Source: Hyphomonadaceae bacterium
GTDB lineage: Bacteria; Pseudomonadota; Alphaproteobacteria; Caulobacterales; Aquidulcibacteraceae
Direction of reading: 5' to 3'
Assembly: GCA_016791365.1 (NCBI GenBank)
Contig: JAEUMT010000008.1
Coordinates: 1-64,000 of the forward strand
Length of the DNA: 64,000 nt
In this document: positions 41,869 to 52,308 of the stretch, piece after piece
How positions within the stretch are numbered: position 1 is the stretch's first letter
How the letters are laid out: every line of letters begins with the position of its first letter
The notes under the pieces: model-generated
The model's input: the letters and a program-made list of their open reading frames with translations, nothing else
Told to the model about the DNA's origin: nothing
The model's database searches: none
Made by a program: the position numbers and the translations under genes

Positions 41869-42867
41869 TTAAGCTTCGATGTAAATATCCGTCATGAGTT
41901 CGCTCGGATCAGGCTCCGGGCTTTCTTGCGCGAAGGTGGCGCTCTCGCTGACGATGGCGCGGATTTCGCGATCGGTCGCCTTCAGATCATCCTCGGTCGC
42001 GTAACCCGCGTCGGTGATCAGCTTCTTCACGTGATCGATCGGATCGCGCTTGGCTTTTTGCTCGTCGACTTCTTCCTTGGTGCGATATTTCGCCGGGTCG
42101 GACATCGAATGGCCGCGATAGCGGTAGGTCTTCATTTCCAAAAGCGTCGGGCCGTTGCCGGCGCGGGCGTTTTCAACGGCGCGCTTGCCGGCTTCGCGCA
42201 CGGCGACGACATCCATGCCGTCCACTTCTTCGCCGGGAATGTTGAAGCTCACGCCGCGCTTATGCAGGTGCGTTTCAGAGCTGGAACGCTGGATCGACGT
42301 GCCCATCGCGTACTGGTTGTTTTCTACGATATAGACAACCGGCAGCTTCCACAGGCTCGCCATGTTGAAGCTCTCATAGACTTGGCCTTGGTTTGCCGCG
42401 CCGTCGCCGAAGTACGTGAGACAGACTTTTCCGTCGCTGCGATACTTGTTCGCGAACGCGAGGCCGGTGCCGAGGGAAACTTGCGCGCCGACAATGCCGT
42501 GGCCGCCGTAGAACGCCTTCTCGATGCTGAACATGTGCATCGAGCCGCCCTTGCCGCGCGAGTATCCGCCGCTGCGGCCGGTGAGTTCCGCCATCACGCC
42601 ATTCGCCGTCATGCCCGCCGCGAGCATGTGACCGTGATCGCGATAAGCGGTGATGACTTGGTCGCCGTCGCGCAGCGCGGCTTGCATGCCGACGACGACG
42701 GCTTCCTGCCCGATATAGAGATGGCAAAACCCGCCGATGAGCCCCATGCCGTAGAGCTGGCCGGCACGCTCCTCGAAGCGGCGGATCAGCAACATGTCGC
42801 GATAGTACTGAAGCAGTTCGTCCTTGGTCGCTTCCGCGCTCTGCTGCTTGCCGTTGCCTTTGGCCAT
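41869..42867 (-). CDS. pdhA: Pyruvate dehydrogenase E1 alpha subunit
   Basis: 332 residues, TPP-dependent E1 alpha. [17 protein letters not shown], the TPP motif [20 protein letters not shown] and NNQYAMGTS, and the phosphorylation-loop-like [19 protein letters not shown] are all present. It precedes the MAPEG and pdhB genes and starts 128 bases after ftsB on the same strand. E1 decarboxylates pyruvate and loads acetyl on the lipoyl groups. Confidence 0.95.
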   Translation of the reverse strand: MAKGNGKQQSAEATKDELLQYYRDMLLIRRFEERAGQLYGMGLIGGFCHLYIGQEAVVVGMQAALRDGDQVITAYRDHGHMLAAGMTANGVMAELTGRSGGYSRGKGGSMHMFSIEKAFYGGHGIVGAQVSLGTGLAFANKYRSDGKVCLTYFGDGAANQGQVYESFNMASLWKLPVVYIVENNQYAMGTSIQRSSSETHLHKRGVSFNIPGEEVDGMDVVAVREAGKRAVENARAGNGPTLLEMKTYRYRGHSMSDPAKYRTKEEVDEQKAKRDPIDHVKKLITDAGYATEDDLKATDREIRAIVSESATFAQESPEPDPSELMTDIYIEA

Positions 42868-42995
42868 CAGTCTTCGTCCTCCGCCGCTACGAGATGACGC
42901 GCGCAGACGCGAAGTCCACGCTGTACGGCGCGTTCCTCTTATGCGGGAATGACTTGGCTCGCCAGGAAGGTTTGCGATGCTGCATTGCAGCAGAA

Positions 42996-43289
42996 CTAGT
43001 TGAGATCGAAGACGATCTCATCGCTGTCGCCGGCGGCCAGCGTGATGCGCGCGCGTTCGTCGAGATAGTCGCGGTCAAAGTGCTCGCCCGGTTGCAGGCG
43101 CGCGGCGCGCGCGCGAAGGCTCGCCTCTTCGTTGGCGAGTTGCGCGACGCGTTGTTCGAGGACGCGCTCCTGCGCTTGCAGGTCCACATACGCCACGAGC
43201 CCTTGTCGGCCCGTAACGGCGTGCGCGCCGAGGTAAAGAATGGCCGCGCCCAGACCGATGCTGAGCGCCGCCGACCCGTGTTTGCCCAT
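42996..43289 (-). CDS. ftsB: FtsB/DivIC-like septum formation initiator
   Basis: 97 residues: short basic start, one membrane helix (AALSIGLGAAILYLGAHAV), then a coiled coil (LQAQERVLEQRVAQLANEEASLRARAARL) and a short C-terminal tail. FtsB bridges FtsQ and FtsL in the divisome. The position upstream of pdhA is conserved in alphaproteobacteria. It probably starts the pdh transcript; the region upstream is AT-rich (43330-43385). Confidence 0.85.
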   Translation of the reverse strand: MGKHGSAALSIGLGAAILYLGAHAVTGRQGLVAYVDLQAQERVLEQRVAQLANEEASLRARAARLQPGEHFDRDYLDERARITLAAGDSDEIVFDLN

Positions 43290-43564
43290 GGTCCCGATCC
43301 CGATTCGGCGGCACGTTGAGTCGGGTCGGTTAAAGAATCGTAAAGACTCAAAATTGTTTTTGTTTTGTTCCGCATCTGTAAAATCAATAGCTTAGGGTAC
43401 TCGCACTAGTGTTTGGGTGCTCCCCGCTTAGTCCAACACTTTGGGTTGGGGTTCGGGCGACTAGGAAAATTTTGCAGTGCCGCACCCGAAACGACTGCCC
43501 GCAGCCGAAAGCGACCGCGGACGGGTTTCGTCCGCGGCCCAAGGCATGTGGAGATAGCTGTCCC
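43290..43564. other. Intergenic: AT-rich promoter region and a terminator-like hairpin
   Basis: The AT-rich stretch 43330-43385 is unusual in this genome and is the likely promoter region of ftsB-pdhA. At 43515-43537 CCGCGGACG pairs with CGTCCGCGG around GGTTT, 28 bases after the stop of a small minus-strand gene; it is followed on the minus strand by TCGCTTTCGG, so it may be that gene's terminator. The remainder shows no coding sense. Confidence 0.5.
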
Positions 43565-43660
43565 TCAGGCGACGATTTGGGCGGCCTGTGTGAAGGTCGC
43601 GAAAGCGCCTGGCACGAACGAGACCAAGGCGAGCATCAAGCAGCTGAACCGGATCAACAT
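43565..43660 (-). CDS. Small 31-residue protein with signal peptide or membrane helix
   Basis: A 32-codon gene missed by length filters. ATG at 43660 with AAGGAG (43669-43674) eight bases upstream. The product starts MLIRFSCLMLALVSFVPGAF, continues ATFTQAAQIVA and stops. It has a positive residue, hydrophobic core and an A-F-A cleavage-like site; cutting would leave TFTQAAQIVA. Codon third positions are mostly G or C, as in nearby genes. A hairpin terminator follows. It could equally stay in the membrane as one helix. Function unknown. Confidence 0.6.
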   Translation of the reverse strand: MLIRFSCLMLALVSFVPGAFATFTQAAQIVA

Positions 43661-43809
43661 TGGCGGGGCTCCTTCTTCGTCGCGTGAGCGATGGAGCCAA
43701 CATGCCCAGGTCTAGGCCATTTCGCTGTGACCGCCGCTACACTGCCGTTCAGACGACCCTGCCCATGTTAGCGGTTTGAGCGTTTCCCCCGGCGTGAGGA
43801 GCAGCCTAA

Positions 43810-45084
43810 ATGGGCGACATGACGAGTGGGCGTGGCTTTGCGGCTGACAACAGGGTCAGGGTCTTCGTTTCGTTCAGTCGCGCCGACCTGGGGTTCGCCG
43901 ACCAACTCGGCGCGTTCCTGCACAATGCCGGTTTCCAACCACTGGTCGATCGCTACGAGAACGGCGCCGAAGGTTGGCAGGGTCGCATAGGTCGCCTGAT
44001 TGAAGAGGCGGACGCGTTGGTGCTGGTGCTGACCGAGACGTCGGCAAATGCCGAATTGTGTGTCTGGGAAGTCGAGCATGCGCAGCGCTTGAACAAGCGC
44101 GTCGTGCTCGTGCTTCCCGCGCCGATCGTGGGGTTGGCGCGCGAACTCGCGGGCCTCAACACCGTCTATTTCTATACCGACCCGTCAATTGCGAACTCCG
44201 GCTTTTATGACGGACAGCGTCGGCTCGAGACAATGCTGCGTGGGCTGGAGCGCAATCGAGCGCCTGCCGAGGCGATGCGCACGCCATCATCCGGGCCGTC
44301 ACCGCAGGACGAAGCCCGGGACGCCCGGCGCATGGCGGACCTCGCGCGCCGGCAAGAAAAGAAGCGTCAAAAGATGGAGCAGCGCGAGTTGGAGCGCAGG
44401 ATCAGACGCGCAACCGGTCCGCGCTTTCCTGTATTGCGCGTCGCGTTCTTAGGTGTTGTCGCGGCGGCGGTGATCGGCGTCGTGTTGAAGCCGGATCTGA
44501 TGACGCAAGCGCGGACGACGTGGGCCGCCATGACCTCGGCCGCCGAGGAGTTGACGGCGGAAGAAGAGCCCTATTCGCCGTTGGATGTGTCGGTGGAGGA
44601 ATATGCGCCCGAACGGCCGCTTTACGCCGGCCGCAATGGCGCAAACGTGCGGGACTATCCTCTAACCACCGGAGAGTTGCTGCTTGAAGCGCCGGCGCGC
44701 ACGCCGATGCGCGTTACCGGCCGGCGCAATGTGCAGGGACAATGGTGGTTCCGTGTTGTGCTCGAAGACGGCCGCGTAGGCTTCGTACGCGAAGACGTCG
44801 TGACTTTTTCCGCGCCGCCCGTCGTCCAGGTTGTCGCCGGCGTGACCGCGATAACGCCGGCGGTGGCGATCTCCGCCGGCCGGGCCGGCGCCAAGGTTCG
44901 CATCGCGCCGCGTCGCAACGCGACGGTCATCGTGCGCGTCGCGGCGGCGGCGCCAATGCAGGCGACTGGCAAGATCAGACAAGGCGAACACTGGTGGTTG
45001 CGCGTCACCCTGGCGGACGGGCGCACCGGCTATGTTCGCGATGACGTCATCGCCGCGGACTCGCGCACCGCGCTTTCGCTCTAG
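43810..45084 (+). CDS. TIR-domain membrane protein with two SH3-like domains
   Basis: 424 residues. TIR domain (about 16-120: VRVFVSFSRADLGFADQLG, then VLVLTETSANAELCVWEVEH), with Glu87 in the position of the catalytic Glu of NAD-cleaving TIRs. A charged helix (about 165-205, RRQEKKRQKMEQRELERRIRR) leads to one membrane helix (207-226). Two bacterial SH3-like repeats follow (about 268-335 NVRDYPLT...VGFVREDVV; about 355-420 KVRIAPRR...TGYVRDDVI). So TIR is probably cytoplasmic and SH3 periplasmic. GAGGAG supports ATG 43810. It converges with a kinase gene. A defence or envelope-sensing role is inference. Confidence 0.82.
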   Translation: MGDMTSGRGFAADNRVRVFVSFSRADLGFADQLGAFLHNAGFQPLVDRYENGAEGWQGRIGRLIEEADALVLVLTETSANAELCVWEVEHAQRLNKRVVLVLPAPIVGLARELAGLNTVYFYTDPSIANSGFYDGQRRLETMLRGLERNRAPAEAMRTPSSGPSPQDEARDARRMADLARRQEKKRQKMEQRELERRIRRATGPRFPVLRVAFLGVVAAAVIGVVLKPDLMTQARTTWAAMTSAAEELTAEEEPYSPLDVSVEEYAPERPLYAGRNGANVRDYPLTTGELLLEAPARTPMRVTGRRNVQGQWWFRVVLEDGRVGFVREDVVTFSAPPVVQVVAGVTAITPAVAISAGRAGAKVRIAPRRNATVIVRVAAAAPMQATGKIRQGEHWWLRVTLADGRTGYVRDDVIAADSRTALSL

Positions 45085-45090
45085 CGACGG

Positions 45091-46698
45091 CTACGCGCGC
45101 GGCAACGTTATCGTGACAGTCGTCCCCTGCCCCGGCGCGGACTCAATGTTGACCTGCCCGCCGCATTGGGTCGTGAAGCCATAGACTTGCGCGAGACCAA
45201 GACCAGTGCCGGCCCCTGCGGCTTTGGTTGAGAAGAATGGCTCGAAGGCGCGCGCAACGGTTTCCGCGCTCATGCCTTCGCCGCTATCGGCAACACTGAT
45301 GGCGATGCACTTCTCCTGATCGTCGGCGACGATATTCTCGGCCTGGATCAGCAGATCACCGCCGCCTGGCATTGCGTCGCGTGCATTGACCGCGAGGTTA
45401 AGCAGCGCGACTTCAAGTTGGTTGCGATCGGCCTTCACCGGCCAGAGCCCTGGCGCGATCTGCATTTCAAAGCGGATGTTCTCGCGCATCGATGACGCGA
45501 TAATGCCATGGGCGCTTTCGAGTGCGACGTTGGTGTCAATGCGTTCCAGTTTCAGCGGCTCGCGCCGCGCAAACGCAAGCAACTGGCGCGTAAGCCCGGT
45601 GCCGCGGTCCAATGCCTGGTTCAACGCCTGCATCGTGCGCATGCGCTCTTCATTCTGGCGATCAAGCGTACGCAAGCCGCCGGCGATCGAAGCGAGCAGA
45701 TTGTTGAAATCGTGCGCCACCCCGCTGGTGAGCGTGCCGAGTGCTTCAAGTTTCTGCGCCTGCACGAGTTCGTGGCGCGTTTGATCAAGAAGCGTCTGTG
45801 ATTGGCGGCGCTCGGCCGCAAGCGCGAGGCTTGGGAGCGTCGCGGAAACGATGAACGTCACAAGTTGCAGCAATGACCCATTCAGCGTCTGCTGGATGAA
45901 CGGGCTTGAGCCGGCGGTGACGCCCCACACGGCAAAACTCGAGATGAGCAGCGCCATTGTCGCGGTCTCACGCAGGCCCAAGCGCAATGCCGACCAAAGC
46001 AACGGCAAGATCACGAGGAATGCGAGCGCGCTGCGCGCCGTCGCCGGTACTGGAGAAATCGGGCTAAAGGCGATCGTGGCGATCAACAGAGCGGCGGCGA
46101 ATGAAAGCAAGGCGTTGGCGACGAGAGGCGCCGGCTCCTCGCCGCGGATGGTCCGCGCCCAGAGGACGAACGCAGGCGTTGCGAGGATCGCGCCAGCCAG
46201 ATTTCCCAGCCACCAGGTGATCCATATTGCAATAGCATCGCCCCATTGCGCGAACCCCGTCGCGCAGAGCGCCAGGATGCCGACGGTTGCGCTGATGGGC
46301 GCCGCAACGGCTGTGACGATGAGCGCGAATTTTCCAACGCCGGTTGGCGATTGGAAAACTTGCTCGCCCTTGGCCCAGCGTTGCAGCAGCAGCGTGGCGA
46401 AGAAGGCCTCGGCGCCGTTGCCGAAGGCGATCATCGCGGCGGTGGGGACCGACGGCGTTGTCAAGTAGTTCGCCGCGAATGCGCCGGCGATGATTGCCGG
46501 CAGCAGCGCGTTGCCGCGCAAAAGCAGAAGCGCGATCGCCAAACCTGTCGGCGCCCATATGGGCGTTGCGCTGGCATTGAGTGATGCAAAAAACAGGCAC
46601 GCGCGCGCGAGCGCGAAATAGACGAGCGCCGCGACGACGATTTCGATCGCGCGTACCCAGATCGGCGCCTGCGCCCTGTCGATGGTTGCCGTCGTCAC
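45091..46698 (-). CDS. MASE1-domain sensor histidine kinase
   Basis: 535 residues. An N-terminal multi-helix MASE1 sensor (about 14-300: [43 protein letters not shown]). Then a kinase core with H box [21 protein letters not shown] box [14 protein letters not shown]1 VADSGEGM and G2 [14 protein letters not shown]. No receiver or response regulator gene adjoins, so its partner is elsewhere. GTG start at 46698. It converges with the TIR gene with 6 bases between the stops. Confidence 0.88.
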   Translation of the reverse strand: MTTATIDRAQAPIWVRAIEIVVAALVYFALARACLFFASLNASATPIWAPTGLAIALLLLRGNALLPAIIAGAFAANYLTTPSVPTAAMIAFGNGAEAFFATLLLQRWAKGEQVFQSPTGVGKFALIVTAVAAPISATVGILALCATGFAQWGDAIAIWITWWLGNLAGAILATPAFVLWARTIRGEEPAPLVANALLSFAAALLIATIAFSPISPVPATARSALAFLVILPLLWSALRLGLRETATMALLISSFAVWGVTAGSSPFIQQTLNGSLLQLVTFIVSATLPSLALAAERRQSQTLLDQTRHELVQAQKLEALGTLTSGVAHDFNNLLASIAGGLRTLDRQNEERMRTMQALNQALDRGTGLTRQLLAFARREPLKLERIDTNVALESAHGIIASSMRENIRFEMQIAPGLWPVKADRNQLEVALLNLAVNARDAMPGGGDLLIQAENIVADDQEKCIAISVADSGEGMSAETVARAFEPFFSTKAAGAGTGLGLAQVYGFTTQCGGQVNIESAPGQGTTVTITLPRA

Positions 46699-46768
46699 GC
46701 CGCCTCCGCTTGCGGCAATCTAGGACGCGGTTTGCGTCCTGGGAACCGCAAGTGAAGGGAACTTGGGG

Positions 46769-48368
<1,600 letters not shown>

Positions 48369-48914
48369 TCAGGCGCAGCCTTCCATATAGCGGATCGACG
48401 GGCCGCCTGCGTGAACAGCGGTGACGATGCCCTCCTCGTTCACTTCGAAGAGCAAGCCGCTTTGATCTGGCGTTGTCCAGATAAGCAGGTTGTGCGCTGG
48501 CGCGTCGTTGTAGTGCGCGGGCTCTTCGATCACGTTCTGATATGCGGTGCGGACTTCGGCGTCCGTCGAACCAACGCCGACATTTTGCGCCGTGCGCGTG
48601 CGGGGCGCCTCAGAACTCGCCGTGATACGAGTGATCACATCGCCTTCAAACATCAGCCAAAGCTGGTCGCCATCGGCGGTTCGATACTCTTGCTCCGAGC
48701 ACGCGCCGGGCGTTGTTTCATCGAGCGGCGGATTGTCCATTCGCTGGCCGGAAAGGCGGCGCGCGTCCGCGATCGGCAAGCCGATCGTCATGTCGCCATA
48801 ACCTTCGACACTAAGCGGCGGAACGGAATTGTCGCGTGCGCCCTGCGCAGGCGGATCCTGCTGACAGGCTGCAAGCAAAAGGACGAGAGCGAGCGCTAAA
48901 GCGCGCAAGCTCAA
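48369..48914 (-). CDS. Hypothetical lipoprotein
   Basis: 181 residues. Lipoprotein signal [16 protein letters not shown] with lipobox LAAC. The mature part ([21 protein letters not shown] and [18 protein letters not shown]) has the repeated 'G-x-x-x-A-x-x' layout seen in PASTA- or BLIP-like small secreted domains, and a GD...[13 protein letters not shown] strand pair; no firm family. The TTG start overlaps the rpmF stop by three bases, so it is read with L32. Cys in GACSEQ and EGCA may pair. Confidence 0.72.
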   Translation of the reverse strand: MSLRALALALVLLLAACQQDPPAQGARDNSVPPLSVEGYGDMTIGLPIADARRLSGQRMDNPPLDETTPGACSEQEYRTADGDQLWLMFEGDVITRITASSEAPRTRTAQNVGVGSTDAEVRTAYQNVIEEPAHYNDAPAHNLLIWTTPDQSGLLFEVNEEGIVTAVHAGGPSIRYMEGCA

Positions 48915-49093
48915 TCTTCCTTCGGCTTCAGGACTTGCTTGCCGCGATAGCGGCCGGTCTTGAGATCGATATGGTGCGGGCGACGCAGCTCGCCTGACTC
49001 CGCGTCAGCGACGTACGTGTTCTTCGCCAGCTTGTCGTGAGCGCGGCGCATGCCGCGGCGCGACGGGGTGGTTTTTCGCTTCGGAACGGCCAT
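48911..49093 (-). CDS. rpmF: 50S ribosomal protein L32
   Basis: 60 residues: [20 protein letters not shown] is the invariant start of L32, with [16 protein letters not shown] at the end. This is the form without a zinc-binding Cys set, as expected in alphaproteobacteria. The ATG at 49093 is certain from homology; longer upstream frames are spurious. The 3' end overlaps the lipoprotein gene. Confidence 0.97.
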   Translation of the reverse strand: MAVPKRKTTPSRRGMRRAHDKLAKNTYVADAESGELRRPHHIDLKTGRYRGKQVLKPKED

Positions 49094-49193
49094 GGCCGGT
49101 AAACTCCTGGTCCCGGCATGGGCGCGGGAAAGCGGGGCTGATAGGCCAAAGGCGGCGCCGGGGCAAGCCTTCGACCCCTGCCCGGATGCGGTA

Positions 49194-49310
49194 TCAGGCG
49201 CCAAAAACGACAAACGAAACCAGGCACAGGATGGCCACCGCGAAGGCCAGCAGCGCGATCAGGCCCAGTTCCGGGCGGTCAGGTTCAGGCACGCTATCTT
49301 GGCCGGTCAT
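49194..49310 (-). CDS. Small membrane protein, 38 residues
   Basis: ATG 49310 to TGA 49194. The product reads [20 protein letters not shown] and then [18 protein letters not shown]. It has an acidic, Pro-rich N-terminus and one hydrophobic helix (about 17-37). Codon third positions are nearly all G or C. No strong ribosome site is visible; an AGGAAAAGCG lies about 16 bases upstream. It lies 101 bases before rpmF on the same strand. Likely a real small membrane protein, but unproven. Confidence 0.5.
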   Translation of the reverse strand: MTGQDSVPEPDRPELGLIALLAFAVAILCLVSFVVFGA

Positions 49311-49456
49311 AACAATGGTAATGTCGCTTTTCCTGCGGCCATGGCCGTGACCGGGAGCACGCTACAATTTGGCCGTCCAGGCGGCCTCATCGCCAGGAAC
49401 ACCCGTTGGCGGGCCGGCGTTGGCCTCCCGGTCGGGGGCGCTGCGAGGAGCCAAAT

Positions 49457-49900
49457 ATGTTGGTCAAAGAGACGATGAGCCGCGATGTGAAGACCGTCGC
49501 GCCGGAAACGACGATCTGTGAAGCCGCACGGATCATGGCCGACGCGGATGTCGGCGCTCTTCCCGTTGCGGCCGGCGACCGCCTGGCCGGCATGGTGACG
49601 GACCGGGATATCGCCATACGCGCCGTGGCAATCGGCAAGGGCCCGGAGACCCCCGTCAGCGAAGTGATGACGCCAGAGGTCCTTTACTGCCACGAGGACG
49701 AGGACATCGGGCACGTCTGTACGAACATGGCCGAAATGCAGGTTCGCCGCTTGCCTGTGGTGGACGTCGACAAGCGCCTCGTTGGCATCGTGTCCCTGGC
49801 TGATATCGCCGATGCGCGCGCCCGCGAAGCTGGCGTCGCCCTCGAAGGCATTACGCAACCGGGCGGCTTGCACAACCAAGCGATCAATGGACGTGCGTAG
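49457..49900 (+). CDS. CBS-domain pair protein
   Basis: 147 residues consisting of two CBS domains (about 1-60 and 66-125): MSRDVKTVAPETTICEAARI, VTDRDIAIRAVA, then VMTPEVLYCHEDEDIGHVCT and LPVVDVDKRLVGIVSLADIA. CBS pairs bind adenine nucleotides and usually control a partner protein. GAGGAG six bases upstream supports ATG 49457. A single gene; partner unknown. Confidence 0.9.
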   Translation: MLVKETMSRDVKTVAPETTICEAARIMADADVGALPVAAGDRLAGMVTDRDIAIRAVAIGKGPETPVSEVMTPEVLYCHEDEDIGHVCTNMAEMQVRRLPVVDVDKRLVGIVSLADIADARAREAGVALEGITQPGGLHNQAINGRA

Positions 49901-49906
49901 CCGCAG

Positions 49907-50734
49907 CTAGTCCTGCGTCACCGGCTGCGCGCGAATCTCGGCTGGCGTGCCGGGCTCCTCCGGCGCGTTAAGGTGGAACTGACGCACCGAAGCGCTCTCG
50001 CAAACGCCATTTTTGATGTGAACGACTTCGGTCTCGATCACGTCTGTGTCCGGGCGCCGGATCACCGTGAAGGCACAAGGTTCGTGCCTCACCCGCTGGG
50101 AGAGCGTGCCGCTGGTAACGGCGAGCGCCCGGGTCTCGAACAAGCGCGCGGAAGCGAAATGAAGATGCCCGCTGAGAAAGAGCTCCGCGCCGGCGTCCGC
50201 CAGTTGCCGCAGCCCCCGGACGCCGCCGCGTGTAACGCCCTTGATCGGCGCGTCATTGGGCCAATCGAGCGGATGATGCGTGATCACGATACGCAGCGCG
50301 CCAGGCTTGGCGCGCTGTAGCTCGGCGCCCGCGATCGCGGTCTGGCCGCGTGAAATTTCGCCTTGCGCCCAATTGAATCGAAACTGCCACGCCCTTGCCG
50401 TGTTGACCGGCACGATGCTCCATTGATCCGTGTGCCAGGCTTGATGCTGAATTCCGTGCTGGGCCGTGCGGATTCGGTCCCAGGGATAGAACAAGCGGCC
50501 CCACATCTCATAATACGGCACGTCATGATTGCCGGGTGTGAGCATCGCCGGCGCTTCGAGACCGCGTATCCATTCGCATGCGTCGTTGAGTTCGCTCGCG
50601 AGCCCATCCTTCGAGATGTCGCCGGTGACAATGACCGCATCGGGCTTCAAGTCGCGTACGTACTTCGCGGCCGCCGCCAGCGCCGTCTTGTTTTCGCAGC
50701 CGAAGTGGAGATCAGTGAGGTGGACGAGTTGCAA
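49907..50734 (-). CDS. Calcineurin-like metallophosphoesterase
   Basis: 275 residues of the cyclic-nucleotide phosphodiesterase-like group. Metal motifs in order: VHLTDLHFG (DxH), VTGDISKDG (GDxx), TPGNHDV (GNHD), ITHHPLDW, and SGHLHFAS (GHxH). The TTG start at 50734 is supported by AGGAG, which overlaps the stop of the lipid kinase gene (50740-50742), so the two are coupled. The substrate is not defined. Confidence 0.87.
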   Translation of the reverse strand: MQLVHLTDLHFGCENKTALAAAAKYVRDLKPDAVIVTGDISKDGLASELNDACEWIRGLEAPAMLTPGNHDVPYYEMWGRLFYPWDRIRTAQHGIQHQAWHTDQWSIVPVNTARAWQFRFNWAQGEISRGQTAIAGAELQRAKPGALRIVITHHPLDWPNDAPIKGVTRGGVRGLRQLADAGAELFLSGHLHFASARLFETRALAVTSGTLSQRVRHEPCAFTVIRRPDTDVIETEVVHIKNGVCESASVRQFHLNAPEEPGTPAEIRAQPVTQD

Positions 50735-50739
50735 CCGTC

Positions 50740-51642
50740 CTACTCCTGGGCAAGCGCCAATACCTTGGGGCCGTTCTTATCAAATGTGATGCGTACGTAC
50801 GACAGGAAGGTGCGTGGTTCACCGTCGAGCGTCGCCGGAATGATGCCAGACGCATATATGTCGCCGGTTTTGCAATTGCCGATTTCTATGGTCGAGTCGT
50901 TGCGCCAATCGGCGGTTATTGCACGCAAGCTCACGCGGGCTAGATCGAGAAGGTGCTTCGCATCGAGGCGCACCCATTCGAGATGCTCAGCCTCGATGCC
51001 GCCAGAAAAGCTGGGCAGAAGAACGCCAATACCTTCTGCTTTGCGCATTTTTGCAGTGCCGGAGCGCGCGCGTATGGAGCGGGTGAATGAACGGGTGAGC
51101 GCGTGATGGAGGCGTTGCAGCGCTTTTAGCGGCTTGCCGTCACGTGCCGATTCACGCGCCAGTGCAAGCAAGGTTGTCGGCCCGAAAAGGCCCGCGACAT
51201 AAAACGCCTCGCCGTTGGCGCGGCCGACCGGCAGTCGATGCTCCACGCCACGCGTCAGCACCGCCGAGATCGCGTCCGGCCATGCCAGATCGCCATAGAG
51301 CGCCTTGGGCAAAATATTGAGCGTGCCGCCTGGCAGCAGGATGAGCGGCGGCCCGTTGCGCGGCGCCAGTTCTGCGGCGCAACGGGCTGTGCCGTCGCCG
51401 CCGAGCACGACGATGGCGTCAAACTGTGAGGCGCGTTGGAAGTGTCGCGACGACATGCGCGTCGCATCCACGATCGTGAATTGCTCGACGCCGCCGGCGT
51501 TGAGCGTTTCAACGAGTTGCGCGCCAGCTTTCGGACCGACGCTTCCGGCTTTCTCGTTCAACAGAACCAATACTTTTTTGATGCGAGTCGTGACGCGCGG
51601 CGGTTCAGGCGGCGCGGCTGCGGTGTCGGCGGCAGGTTGCAT
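50740..51642 (-). CDS. Diacylglycerol/sphingosine kinase-like lipid kinase
   Basis: 300 residues, DAG kinase catalytic domain. KVLVLLNEKAGSVGPK near the start, then the ATP loop VVLGGDGTARCAAELAP and LLPGGTLNILPKALYG. The C-terminal beta domain (GIGVLLPSFSGGIEAEHLEW) completes the fold. Such cytoplasmic enzymes phosphorylate lipids or related alcohols. Start 51642 (ATG) preferred; a TTG at 51654 is the alternative. The same transcript continues with the phosphoesterase. Confidence 0.87.
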   Translation of the reverse strand: MQPAADTAAAPPEPPRVTTRIKKVLVLLNEKAGSVGPKAGAQLVETLNAGGVEQFTIVDATRMSSRHFQRASQFDAIVVLGGDGTARCAAELAPRNGPPLILLPGGTLNILPKALYGDLAWPDAISAVLTRGVEHRLPVGRANGEAFYVAGLFGPTTLLALARESARDGKPLKALQRLHHALTRSFTRSIRARSGTAKMRKAEGIGVLLPSFSGGIEAEHLEWVRLDAKHLLDLARVSLRAITADWRNDSTIEIGNCKTGDIYASGIIPATLDGEPRTFLSYVRITFDKNGPKVLALAQE

Positions 51643-51679
51643 GGCGGGACCCAACGCGTCCCTGCCGCCGAAGTTCCAT

Positions 51680-52297
51680 CTAGTGGGTCGCTACCGAGCC
51701 GCCCATCGTCGTTGAGATGTCGCCGCTCTGGCCGCCGCCTGCGACATTGGCCGAGCCGCCCATGGCGGCCGAAACGTCATAGCGGTTGGAGGCGAACACA
51801 CGGGCGTCGCCGCCCATCGAGACAGAAATGTCGGCGTCCTGACACTCCAGCGCCTCGGCGTTGATCGAGCCGCCCATGGACGCCGAAGCGTCGAGATTGG
51901 TGCAGACCCCGCTGACGCGCAGCGAGCCGCCCATCGCGGCGGCGAGTTCGACGTTACGCGTGTTTACGTTTGCTGCCGTCAGTTCGGCGCCTCGCGACGA
52001 TGCGAGACTGATCACGCGCGGCATGGTGACATGCACGGTCGCGTCGATACGCGGCGTGCCGCCCCACATCGGCCGATTGGTGCGGCGGATGATGAGCGTG
52101 CCGTCATCAATGCGGGTCGTGACGCGCGATGCATCCGAACCTGTAACATCGACACGATAGGTTTCGCCGACGGCGACTTCCACTTCGATCCGGTCCGACG
52201 CGGATACGCCGGTGAAGTTGCGGAGATCGCGCGTCTCCGCGGTGGCGACGGTTGTGAGCGCCAGGAAGGCGGCGCTGGTGACCAAGATATTGCGCAT
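51680..52297 (-). CDS. DUF2807 exported protein, MGG-ladder paralogue
   Basis: 205 residues: signal peptide (LVTSAAFLALTTVATA) and a DUF2807 head domain (putative adhesin-type beta solenoid). Five near-regular rungs carry MGG: AMGGSLRV, SMGGSINA, SMGGDARV, AMGGSANV, TMGGSVAT. The neighbouring gene at 52309-52923 is a clear paralogue (same opening ETR...FTGVSA/FTRVSA, VEVTG/VDVTG, LIIRR/LVVEP), in which the rungs carry SSG instead. Only 11 bases separate the two genes. Surface function is inferred. Confidence 0.83.
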   Translation of the reverse strand: MRNILVTSAAFLALTTVATAETRDLRNFTGVSASDRIEVEVAVGETYRVDVTGSDASRVTTRIDDGTLIIRRTNRPMWGGTPRIDATVHVTMPRVISLASSRGAELTAANVNTRNVELAAAMGGSLRVSGVCTNLDASASMGGSINAEALECQDADISVSMGGDARVFASNRYDVSAAMGGSANVAGGGQSGDISTTMGGSVATH

Positions 52298-52308
52298 GGG
52301 ATCAGTCC

